From positions 124,001 to 188,000 of the forward strand of contig JAIXQA010000022.1 in NCBI GenBank assembly GCA_027485915.1: 64,000 bases of DNA. The letters are read 5' to 3'. The translations under genes were made by a program, and so were the position numbers. This document shows positions 17,977 through 25,929 of the stretch, piece by piece (positions within the stretch are counted from its first letter, which is position 1; each line of letters opens with the position of its first letter). This DNA comes from Alphaproteobacteria bacterium. Its GTDB lineage: Bacteria; Pseudomonadota; Alphaproteobacteria; Caulobacterales; Aquidulcibacteraceae. The notes under the pieces were generated by a model that saw nothing but the letters and a program-made list of their open reading frames with translations, had not been told where the DNA came from and did not search any database.

Positions 17977-20094
17977 ATGACTTTATCACTCGTAATTCTC
18001 GCCGTGGCGCAAGCTGCGCAACCGTTTGATCCAGACTATCAACCAGTTACGAGCAACTGGCACGTACGGACCGAAGTGATAACGGTACGCGGGCGACGTG
18101 AATCTAAGTTTGATACAGCTGCCGCAGCAGTCGTTATTCGGGGCGAAGGCATCACGACCGTCGACGATGTGGCCACCTCTGTCCCAGGCGTTTGGATGGT
18201 CAATGACCAAGACCCGGGCACCAATATCCTCTCGATCCGAGGTGCAACCACCGATCGGTTGCAGCAAGCTTCTGTTGCCATGGTGCTCGATGGCGTGCCC
18301 TTGGCCGATACAGAGCTGTTCACGCCGCGCTTTTTTGATGTGGACGTGATTGAAGTACTGAAAGGGCCTCAAGGGGCGCTTTTTGGTAAGAATGCCTCTG
18401 GTGGGGTTATTGGTATTCGCACCAGCCGAATTGGCTCTTATCTTCAAGCCACAGCGGGCAATGGCGGATTGGGGGAGATTGAGGGTGCCCACACCTTCGC
18501 GCTGAATCCTGACTGGCGCTTGCGGGCGGCTGGCCTGTGGTCTTCCGCCGATGGCTGGATCAAGAACACGACGCTTAACCGTTTGGTTGATGCGGTCCAG
18601 ACGCGCAGTGGCCGCTTGCGCCTAACAGGTCCCGCTTTAGGCTGGGACTTAGATTTCAAGCTTCAATATTTAGAAGATGAAGGCGGGGCCGCTTGGGCGA
18701 GCTCGAATAATGTCACCGGCAAGAATGCAGGCCGACTGTCTGGCAAAGTCCTCAGCAACCCAATTGGCGATTATCCCGGCCAATCCAAGCGGCGCTGGGG
18801 GCAGGGGGTGGCGAAGGCCTCACGCCCACTCGCGTACGGCACTTTGTCAGCCTATGTCGCGCGAGATTCTTATGCCAAACGTTGGGATGAGGAATTGGAT
18901 TATCGCCCCGGGCCTCTGACTTTTTTTGGTTTTCCGGCCTTCCCAACCGGCATTCAACCCATTCGTCAGCCGATTGATGTGCGCGCCACCACAGCAGAAG
19001 TGCGTTGGGTGTCGAATGATGATCAAAGTTTCACGCATCAATGGGGGCTGTTTGTTCAGGACACTGACAAGGACCGCACCGACGATTTTGGCCCTTTGTT
19101 GTTCGGTGGGCCAGCGCCGCGCTATTTGACCCGTTCACACCAGACGTCGGTTTTTGGCGGACTTGGGTATCGGGTCACCGAAGCATTCAAACTTGAAGCG
19201 CAAGGCCGACTTGATCGGGATGAGCGGTCGCAAACGATTTTAAGCCAAGCTGGCGGGCCGGTGATCTCTCGTCGCGACGGCACATTTGAACGTTTTCAGC
19301 CGCGTGTAACCGCGCAATGGCTGCGTGAGGATACCAATCTCTTTCTCACCTATGGCGAGGCCTATCGCCCGGGTGGTTTTAACCCAAGCCCTACTGCCAA
19401 CTCCATCTGGAATGCCACCTATCGGCCAGAGATGACGACCTCTTTGGAATTAGGCTGGAAGCAGCAACTGCCTAGTGCTTCTGGTCGGCTGGAGTTCAAT
19501 ATCTTTTCCAACAAGGTCGAAGACTATCAAAACTATACGTTCATCGACAACCAGTCTGTGACCTTGAATGTAGACCAAGTGAGCGTCCAAGGCTTAGAAG
19601 CCAGCATTTTCCTGCGGCAAATCTATGGTCTCGACCTGTCGGCCAGCTATGCCTTAGCCGATACCAAGATTAAGCGCTTTATTGCGACCGATCCTCTTCT
19701 AGGCTCGCCCGCCACACGCGACTATAGCGGCAAAGTCATTCCCAATACCCCCAAAGATACCGGGAAAGTATCGGCAATTTATGAATTTGACTTTGATGGG
19801 TTTGATCTAACAGGCCGGATAGACGCCAATTATGCGGGTAAGACCTTTTATGAGATTGATAATGTGCTCTATTCCCCGGCCCGTTGGTGGTCAGACCTGA
19901 CACTCAGTGCAGAGCGCAACGCTTGGACCGCAACGTTTCAAGCGCAAAATCTTACCGATGAGCGCTGGGCGATTTCTGCATTCGGCCAAGGCATGACGGG
20001 TCTTTTGGCTGGTCTCGGCCCCGGTGGCCCTTTTGATACGTTCACCATCAACCGCGGGCGCAAGGTCACCTTTAGTCTGCGACGGGAGTTTTAG
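17977..20094 (+). CDS. TonB-dependent receptor, probably for thiamin or a thiamin precursor
   Basis: The start at 17977 (MTLSLVILAVAQAAQPF, a short signal peptide) is right behind the riboswitch; the track start at 17953 lies inside the riboswitch core. The 705-aa outer-membrane protein has a TonB-box-like EVITVRGRRES, a plug with SVPGVWMVNDQDPGTNILSIRGATTDRLQQASVAMVLDGVPLAD and DVIEVLKGPQGALFGKNASGGVIGI, and a 22-strand-type barrel ending in FSLRREF. Substrate is inferred from the TPP riboswitch and the tenA partner 3 nt downstream. Thiamin, a thiamin phosphate or a pyrimidine breakdown product are all possible. No inner-membrane transporter is adjacent. Confidence 0.92.
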   Translation: MTLSLVILAVAQAAQPFDPDYQPVTSNWHVRTEVITVRGRRESKFDTAAAAVVIRGEGITTVDDVATSVPGVWMVNDQDPGTNILSIRGATTDRLQQASVAMVLDGVPLADTELFTPRFFDVDVIEVLKGPQGALFGKNASGGVIGIRTSRIGSYLQATAGNGGLGEIEGAHTFALNPDWRLRAAGLWSSADGWIKNTTLNRLVDAVQTRSGRLRLTGPALGWDLDFKLQYLEDEGGAAWASSNNVTGKNAGRLSGKVLSNPIGDYPGQSKRRWGQGVAKASRPLAYGTLSAYVARDSYAKRWDEELDYRPGPLTFFGFPAFPTGIQPIRQPIDVRATTAEVRWVSNDDQSFTHQWGLFVQDTDKDRTDDFGPLLFGGPAPRYLTRSHQTSVFGGLGYRVTEAFKLEAQGRLDRDERSQTILSQAGGPVISRRDGTFERFQPRVTAQWLREDTNLFLTYGEAYRPGGFNPSPTANSIWNATYRPEMTTSLELGWKQQLPSASGRLEFNIFSNKVEDYQNYTFIDNQSVTLNVDQVSVQGLEASIFLRQIYGLDLSASYALADTKIKRFIATDPLLGSPATRDYSGKVIPNTPKDTGKVSAIYEFDFDGFDLTGRIDANYAGKTFYEIDNVLYSPARWWSDLTLSAERNAWTATFQAQNLTDERWAISAFGQGMTGLLAGLGPGGPFDTFTINRGRKVTFSLRREF

Positions 20095-20097
20095 GTC

Positions 20098-20766
20098 ATG
20101 GCTTTTACTGACGACGTCTGGGTTGCAGCCGCTAAGGTGCGCGAGGCGGTCCACGTCCATCCCTTCAATATCGAACTTTCGGCTGGGACCTTACCGCGCG
20201 AGGCGTTTGCCCATTATATGATCCAAGATAGCCTTTATCTGCAGGGCTATGCGCGTGTTCTGGCTATGGGTGCGGCGAAAGCACCCGCAGCAGATGAAAT
20301 CTTGGAATTTTCCAAAGCCGCTGAAGTGGCTATCATCGTCGAGCGGGCGTTGCATGCGGGCTATCTTGAGCAATTTGGTATCGATCCGCGTGCCGCAGAA
20401 ACGGCCACTGCGACGCCCGCTTGCGAGGCCTATGTCAATTTCATGCTGGCGACAGCAGTGACCGACAGTTTTGCGGTGCTCGCCGCGGCCGTCTTGCCTT
20501 GCTTCTGGCTTTATCAGGATGTGGGTACCACGATTGCAAAACGGGGCGCACCTAATAATTTCTATCAGGCTTGGATTGATACTTATGCGGATGAAAATTT
20601 TGCTGCTGCGACCGAACGCATGAAGACAATCGTCAATGCTGCTGCCCTGGTGGCAGGGCCAGCGGAGCGATCGCGGATGCAGGCAGCTTTCTTACGTTGC
20701 GCCCAGCATGAGTGGCTGTTTTGGGATAGCGCTTATCACCAGAAAGACTGGCCAGTTCGCCCGTAA
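20098..20766 (+). CDS. tenA: Aminopyrimidine aminohydrolase / thiaminase II (TenA)
   Basis: A 222-aa TenA protein. The residues Asp44 (MIQDSLYLQ), Cys135 (AVLPCFWLYQ) and Glu205 (CAQHEWLFWD) fall at the same positions as the catalytic residues of B. subtilis TenA, which favours the Cys-type aminopyrimidine hydrolase. The family releases HMP pyrimidine from damaged thiamin (aminomethyl-pyrimidine) and can cleave thiamin. It follows the TonB receptor by 3 nt under the same TPP riboswitch, pointing to uptake and salvage of thiamin-related compounds. Confidence 0.95.
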   Translation: MAFTDDVWVAAAKVREAVHVHPFNIELSAGTLPREAFAHYMIQDSLYLQGYARVLAMGAAKAPAADEILEFSKAAEVAIIVERALHAGYLEQFGIDPRAAETATATPACEAYVNFMLATAVTDSFAVLAAAVLPCFWLYQDVGTTIAKRGAPNNFYQAWIDTYADENFAAATERMKTIVNAAALVAGPAERSRMQAAFLRCAQHEWLFWDSAYHQKDWPVRP

Positions 20767-20774
20767 AGCGAAGC

Positions 20775-20794
20775 CTGATGCACTTGTGCATCAG
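20775..20794. promoter_or_regulatory. Perfect 9-2-9 palindrome upstream of the acyl-CoA synthetase
   Basis: CTGATGCAC-TT-GTGCATCAG is a perfect inverted repeat 9 nt after the tenA stop and about 100 nt before the acyl-CoA synthetase start. No T-run follows, so an intrinsic terminator is not well supported. The symmetry and spacing suit a dimeric repressor (for example of the TetR or MarR type), but no regulator gene is adjacent. Confidence 0.45.
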
Positions 20795-20892
20795 TGCGTT
20801 CAACTTATTGCGAAAACCGATCTTCATATCAGCTAAGCCGCTTGAAGCGGGCTCAAGTCAGTCCATAAAGGGGAAAAGAGGAAACGCACCCC

Positions 20893-22686
20893 ATGGGCCT
20901 ATTCGACAGCATCAAGCGTGAGGTTACATTTTTTTCGGCCTTAAGTCGCACCAATAATTGGATGAAAGACTTAAGTCCGGACAGCCAAGTCTTGTTGCCG
21001 GACAATTGGGAAGCGATTTGCGACCAGTTTAATTCCAAACCTGCCATTATGTTCGAGGGTAAAACTTGGACCTATGGGCAGTTTGACGGGCGGGCGAACC
21101 TCTATGCACATTGGGCGGTGTCGATTGGTTTGAAGGCGGGCGATGTGGTGTCGCTCTTCATGCAAAATCGGCCTGATTATTTGGCCGCTTGGTACGGACT
21201 GACTAAGGTTGGCGTGATCGTGGCCTTGATCAATCACAATCTGCAAGGTCCCTCGCTTCTCCATTGCGTCACCATTGCCAAGTCCAAAGCCGCCATTGTT
21301 GGCGTAGAGCAAGCCGATTTGTGGGCCACCATCGATGGCCAGCTAGACGGCGTTTCTGTTTGGGCAGCGGGTGGTTTGTTCCCCAATGCCAATGATTTAG
21401 ACCGCTCGTTAAACGCGCAAAGCAATAAGCGGCCATCGCGCGCTTATCGTGAAATGCTGACGGCCAAAGATCCATGTCTATATGTCTATACGTCCGGTAC
21501 CACCGGCAATCCGAAAGCGGCCACCTTGTCGCATTTACGGACACAAGGCATGAGCCGGTCTTTCATCGCTGCCACCAAAACAGGACCAGGCGACCGGGTC
21601 TATTGCCCGTTGCCGCTGTATCACGGCACAGGCGGGATTTGCGGTGTTGGCCTTGTGCTAAATACCGGTGCGACCTTGGTTTTGCGGCGCAAGTTTTCAG
21701 CGACGCAATTTTGGGATGATATCGTCGATAACGAATGTACCGTCTTTGCCTATATCGGCGAATTGTTCCGCTATCTGGTCAGCGTTCCGCCGCACGCAAA
21801 GGAGCAAGCCCACAAGCTGAAGTCTTGTTTCGGTAATGGCCTGCGCCCAGACGTGTGGGCGCGCGCGCAAGAGCGGTTTAAAATTCCGCTCATCGTTGAA
21901 TTTTATGGCTCGACCGAGGGCAATGTCAGCTTCATCAATGTTGAGGGTAAGCTAGGCGCGGTTGGCCGAATTCCGGGCTATTTAAAGAAGCGCTTTAATG
22001 TTGAATTGGTTCGCTTTGATATTGAAGAAGAAAAGCCAATCCGCAACGAAGAGGGCTTATGCGAAAAATGTGCCTTTGACGAAGTGGGTGAGGCGATTGG
22101 CAAGATTGACACCACCAATGTGCGCGCCCGCTTTGATGGCTATGCTAATGACAAGGCCGCGTCGGAAAAGAAGCTGTTGCGAGATGTCTTTGAAAAGGGC
22201 GATTTGTGGTTCCGCACCGGCGACCTTCTAAAGCAAGATAAACTCGGCTATTTTTATTTCGTGGATCGGATTGGCGATACCTATCGCTGGAAGTCGGAAA
22301 ATGTCTCCACGAATGAAGTCGGCGAAGCTTTGTGCATGTTCCCAGGCGTCGAGCAAGCCAATGTCTATGGTGTGGATGTACCCCATGCTGATGGACGAGC
22401 TGGGATGGCGGTCATTGTCGCGCCAAAGCCGCTCGACTTAGCAGCGCTCTCAGCCCATGTGCGAACAGAATTGCCCAATTATGCTGTGCCGCTCTTCTTG
22501 CGGTTCCAAACAGAGATGGAAGTAACCGGCACGTTCAAATATCGAAAGGTAGATTTGGTCAAGGCAGGATTCGACCCCGCTCAGATTGCAGATCCCATGG
22601 TATGGATGAATCCGGCTACACGCCTGTACGAACCTCTGACGGCTGAGGTTTTTGAAGCATTTCAGCTTGGGCAGATCAGATACTGA
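20893..22686 (+). CDS. Long-chain acyl-CoA synthetase (FATP/FadD6-like)
   Basis: A 597-aa ANL-superfamily adenylating enzyme. The AMP-binding P-loop is YVYTSGTTGNPKAATLSHLR at about residue 196. Further motifs are VYCPLPLYHGTGG, EFYGSTEGNVSFINVEGKLGAVGRIP, and LWFRTGDLLKQDKLGYFYFVDRIGDTYRWKSENVSTNEVGEAL. This pattern, with its long insertion after the STEGN block, is that of the very-long-chain/FATP-type synthetases rather than classic FadD. It would activate exogenous fatty acids to acyl-CoA. A 166-aa unknown gene follows 47 nt downstream. Confidence 0.9.
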   Translation: MGLFDSIKREVTFFSALSRTNNWMKDLSPDSQVLLPDNWEAICDQFNSKPAIMFEGKTWTYGQFDGRANLYAHWAVSIGLKAGDVVSLFMQNRPDYLAAWYGLTKVGVIVALINHNLQGPSLLHCVTIAKSKAAIVGVEQADLWATIDGQLDGVSVWAAGGLFPNANDLDRSLNAQSNKRPSRAYREMLTAKDPCLYVYTSGTTGNPKAATLSHLRTQGMSRSFIAATKTGPGDRVYCPLPLYHGTGGICGVGLVLNTGATLVLRRKFSATQFWDDIVDNECTVFAYIGELFRYLVSVPPHAKEQAHKLKSCFGNGLRPDVWARAQERFKIPLIVEFYGSTEGNVSFINVEGKLGAVGRIPGYLKKRFNVELVRFDIEEEKPIRNEEGLCEKCAFDEVGEAIGKIDTTNVRARFDGYANDKAASEKKLLRDVFEKGDLWFRTGDLLKQDKLGYFYFVDRIGDTYRWKSENVSTNEVGEALCMFPGVEQANVYGVDVPHADGRAGMAVIVAPKPLDLAALSAHVRTELPNYAVPLFLRFQTEMEVTGTFKYRKVDLVKAGFDPAQIADPMVWMNPATRLYEPLTAEVFEAFQLGQIRY

Positions 22687-22732
22687 CAGCTTGAAAAGAA
22701 AATATTGACAAATATAGCGTTAAAAAAGGCAC

Positions 22733-23233
22733 ATGTTGGACGTGCATGAAGCGAGTGAAACAGCGGCAGAGCTTGCGTGGTGGGACCCAGATGTCCTAGC
22801 CGAAGCCAATATTATGCCTGCGACGGGGCTCGCCACTGATTATTTGAACGTATTCAATGAAGCCGTGATGTTGCTTGGGTTGTTAAGTGATATGCCCGAC
22901 ATGATTGACGAGCTGCGAAATTGGGAGCCGCTAACCTACGAACAGCACTTTGCCCGATCGGGTTTTCAAGCCAAGGATTTGGCGATTCTGGCTTATCAGA
23001 ATGCTGATCCCGCAATCAAAGTTCCATTTGATGCGCTTAGCCAAGAGACCTGCGACCTACTTCAAGGGGCCATTAAGCAAGCAGAAACCTTGGTTCAAAA
23101 CGGCAAGCCACTCGAAGACTTCATCGCAGAGACCACAATGGCGCTACAATCCTCCATCATGATGCTCGACGGCATGGTGCATGGTGGCGCGGCCGGCGGT
23201 GCTCAAGACGATATTGACGCTTTGTTCGACTAA
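22733..23233 (+). CDS. Uncharacterised protein with a C-terminal QDDIDALFD tail
   Basis: I do not recognise this 166-aa acidic, mainly helical protein (MLDVHEASETAAELAWWDPDVLAEANIMPATGLATDYLNVFNEA...). There is no signal peptide and no membrane span. After a Gly/Ala-rich linker (MVHGGAAGGA) it ends in QDDIDALFD, which resembles the EIDALL-type peptide at the N-terminus of the flagellar switch protein FliM. It is downstream of the acyl-CoA synthetase with no visible terminator between them, and convergent with the GST-like gene 15 nt away. The N-terminus fits ATG 22733, but there is no strong ribosome-binding site. Confidence 0.75.
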   Translation: MLDVHEASETAAELAWWDPDVLAEANIMPATGLATDYLNVFNEAVMLLGLLSDMPDMIDELRNWEPLTYEQHFARSGFQAKDLAILAYQNADPAIKVPFDALSQETCDLLQGAIKQAETLVQNGKPLEDFIAETTMALQSSIMMLDGMVHGGAAGGAQDDIDALFD

Positions 23234-23248
23234 GCACCCCCAAAGGAC

Positions 23249-24184
23249 TTAGCTGCGACGTGCTGTATATCCAACACGCGGAAAGTGCACGACCATCGTG
23301 CCTAGGCCAGGGACCTCGCGCTCCAACGCAATCTCGCTCGCGTCTGAAAACACGAGCTTACCGGTCACTGGGTCCCTCCCATAATCGTCTGGGGCGACGG
23401 AAACGAAATCGCCTTCACGAAGACCTTGTGGCTCTTGTTCATCCACGCCGATGCGAGCAATTGGCGTGCATTGGCCAGCGAGCGTGACGGCCTCTTGCGA
23501 GGTCATGGTTTCAACCGTGCCATGGCCAATATCATCGACCCTTTCGACCCAATCGCGTGCGGTTTCAAACGGGGCCATCAGGCTATCATAACCCGGACGA
23601 TAAGCGTTGCGCAGGAACCAGAAATTCATATAGGCAGCAATATCGCCTAGGCCGGGCTTGTCCCCAAACAACCAATCGCCTTTTGAGGCCTCCAGCGCTT
23701 CCTCCACCCAAGCTACGTGGCCGCGCCATTGATCCCGCATCATCGGAGAGGCCGCGCGCATTTGCTCTGTATCAAACGGCCTGCCGGACAATTGCTCGCG
23801 GTCGCGCTTAAAGGCTTCCGGTACATTGAAGCCTTCAGCCCCAAAGATAATCGGTACGCTCGACTGAAAGAAAGAGCGGTCGGCCCACATGGAAATCATC
23901 CAAGCAAGCCCAGCTTCGCCATTGGGATATAATGTTGGACTTGGATGACGGCGCTCAATCTCGCGCAAGATCAATTGAGTATCGCAATAAATATCGGCCC
24001 CGATCTGCAACACAGGGGTACGGCGATAGCCCCCTGTCAAAGGTGTAAGGTCTGGCTTTGGCATGATGGAGGGGATGTTGACGGATACCCAAGCCAACCC
24101 TTTCAGGCCCATGACTAAACGAATTTTTTCAGAAAATGGCGAGGCGTTGAAATGGTGCAAGATTAAACTGGTGGCGTCGGCCAT
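23249..24184 (-). CDS. Glutathione S-transferase-family protein with C-terminal extension
   Basis: The start at 24184 (MADATSLILHHFNASPFSEKIRLVMGLKGL) begins directly with the GST thioredoxin-like domain. The 102 extra codons in the track ORF are non-conserved and run into the divergent promoter. The 311-aa protein has TPLTGGYRRTPVLQIGADIYCDTQLILREIERR (G-site region) and a helical C-domain with SKGDWLFGDKPGLGDIAAYMNFWFLRNAY. About 85 residues beyond a normal GST (VTLAGQCTPIARIGVDEQEP...VHFPRVGY) look like a small beta domain. Substrate unknown. It is divergent from an acyl-CoA synthetase gene. Confidence 0.85.
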   Translation of the reverse strand: MADATSLILHHFNASPFSEKIRLVMGLKGLAWVSVNIPSIMPKPDLTPLTGGYRRTPVLQIGADIYCDTQLILREIERRHPSPTLYPNGEAGLAWMISMWADRSFFQSSVPIIFGAEGFNVPEAFKRDREQLSGRPFDTEQMRAASPMMRDQWRGHVAWVEEALEASKGDWLFGDKPGLGDIAAYMNFWFLRNAYRPGYDSLMAPFETARDWVERVDDIGHGTVETMTSQEAVTLAGQCTPIARIGVDEQEPQGLREGDFVSVAPDDYGRDPVTGKLVFSDASEIALEREVPGLGTMVVHFPRVGYTARRS

Positions 24185-24355
24185 GAAGGACATCCTTAAA
24201 CAAGCGACTCGCGCAAGAGATGGCTTCCTTTTAACGAGCCAAATGCATTCGACCAGTCCTTCACTAAATTGCGACGCGACAAATGCAGTCACCCGCGTTA
24301 CATCAAAGCAAGATCCAAAAATATGCGCGGTATCAAACCGACGCGAGGGGGAAAT

Positions 24356-25924
24356 ATGTTCGACTTTGAGGCCACAAAATCGGTTGCAGACATCACACGT
24401 GTGCAAGCAGCCACCCGTCCCGACGCGATTGCCATCTCGTTTAAAGACCGCGTCACGACTTTTGCGCGCTTGGATATGGTCGCCAATCAAATCGCCAATG
24501 CGCTGATCAATCTGGGGGTGAAGCCAGATGATCGCGTGGCTGTTTATGGCGCAAATTCAGATCATTATGTCGCTTTGTTTTTTGGTTGCGTGAAAGCTCG
24601 GGCAACCCTAGTGGGGGTCAATGCACGCTTGGCACCCCCAGAAGTGGCCTATGTTTTGGATGATAGTCAGGCTAAAGTCTTTCTGGTTGGAAGCCACTTC
24701 TACGAGGTCGCGGCATCTGCCCTTGATCACGCGACCAATAAACCCCTGACTTTGGCGCTCGATGGCGGTCACGCAATTTGGACCAGTTATCAAGATTGGT
24801 ATGGGGCAGCGTCAGCCCAAGACCCCGGCCTGCCGTGCTTGCCCGATGATGATGTCATCCAACTTTATACCTCTGGCACCACAGGCTTGCCCAAAGGCGT
24901 TCAAATCACAAACCAGAATTATATGTCCTTCTTTGAGTTTGGCATTGGTGCGGAATGGGCCAAATATGAAGCGGGCGAAGCTGTTTTGATCGCCATGCCG
25001 ATGTTCCATGTCGCAGGCATTAACAGCGCCATTCTCAGTGTCGCGCAAGGGGCGAAGGCGGTGGTGTTGGAGCAAGTGGATCCGGTCGAGATCCTGCGTC
25101 TAATCGCGGTCGAAAAAATTGCGCACGCCTTTGTGGTGCCTGCCGTGATCAATATTCTAATCCAGGTCAATGCCAAGATTCCAACCGACTTCTCAGCGTT
25201 GCGCCGGATGTATTATGGCGCGTCGCCGATTGCTGAGGACTTGCTGATACAGGCGCAAGCGACTTTTGGGTGTTCCTTCACCCAATTGTACGGCATGACC
25301 GAAAGTCTGGGCGCGGGGACTTATTTGCCGCCAGAAGCGCATGATCCGGCGCGCGGCAAGCTACGCTCTTGCGGTATTGCTTGGCCAGGTTTTGAGATTG
25401 AATGCCGCCGCGAGGATGGCACTGCTTGCGCCGTCGGGGAAGTAGGCGAGATTGCCATGCGCTCGACCACCATCATGAAGGGCTATTTCAATCGTCCTGA
25501 CGCCACAGCGGCGACCGTGAAGGATGGCTGGCTTTACACGGGCGACGCCGGTTTCTTCGACGAAGAAGGCTATCTTTATATCCATGATCGCGTGAAGGAC
25601 ATGATCGTGACCGGCGGCGAGAATGTTTATCCGGCCGAAGTGGAAAACGCCGTATTCGGCCATCCCGCTGTTGCCGATGTCGCTGTCGTCGGTGTGCCGG
25701 ACGAGAAGTGGGGCGAGGCGGTTAAGGCCATTGTCGTGCTTAAGCCGGGTCAAATGGCAGAGCCTGCGGACATTATTGCTTGGACCAAGTCCCGCATCGC
25801 GGGCTACAAAGTTCCAAAGAGTGTCGATTTCATTGCAGATTTACCGCGCAATCCTTCTGGCAAGATATTGCGCCGAGAATTGCGGGAACCCTATTGGGTC
25901 GGCCACGCGCGACGGGTGGCCTAA
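24356..25924 (+). CDS. Acyl-CoA synthetase (medium/long-chain fatty-acid-CoA ligase type)
   Basis: The start at 24356 (MFDFEATKSVADITRVQAATRPDAIAISFKDR) follows GAGGGGG at good spacing; the 29 upstream track residues are unlikely. The 522-aa ANL enzyme has YTSGTTGLPKGVQITNQNY, MPMFHVAGINSAILSV, QLYGMTESLGAGTYLPPE, GWLYTGDAGFFDEEGYLYIHDRVKDMIVTGGENVYPAEVENAVFGHPAV and the C-terminal catalytic Lys in RNPSGKILRRELREPYW. It converges on the sensor kinase gene with only 5 nt between stops. The exact acid substrate is not evident. Confidence 0.92.
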   Translation: MFDFEATKSVADITRVQAATRPDAIAISFKDRVTTFARLDMVANQIANALINLGVKPDDRVAVYGANSDHYVALFFGCVKARATLVGVNARLAPPEVAYVLDDSQAKVFLVGSHFYEVAASALDHATNKPLTLALDGGHAIWTSYQDWYGAASAQDPGLPCLPDDDVIQLYTSGTTGLPKGVQITNQNYMSFFEFGIGAEWAKYEAGEAVLIAMPMFHVAGINSAILSVAQGAKAVVLEQVDPVEILRLIAVEKIAHAFVVPAVINILIQVNAKIPTDFSALRRMYYGASPIAEDLLIQAQATFGCSFTQLYGMTESLGAGTYLPPEAHDPARGKLRSCGIAWPGFEIECRREDGTACAVGEVGEIAMRSTTIMKGYFNRPDATAATVKDGWLYTGDAGFFDEEGYLYIHDRVKDMIVTGGENVYPAEVENAVFGHPAVADVAVVGVPDEKWGEAVKAIVVLKPGQMAEPADIIAWTKSRIAGYKVPKSVDFIADLPRNPSGKILRRELREPYWVGHARRVA

Positions 25925-25929
25925 CCCCC

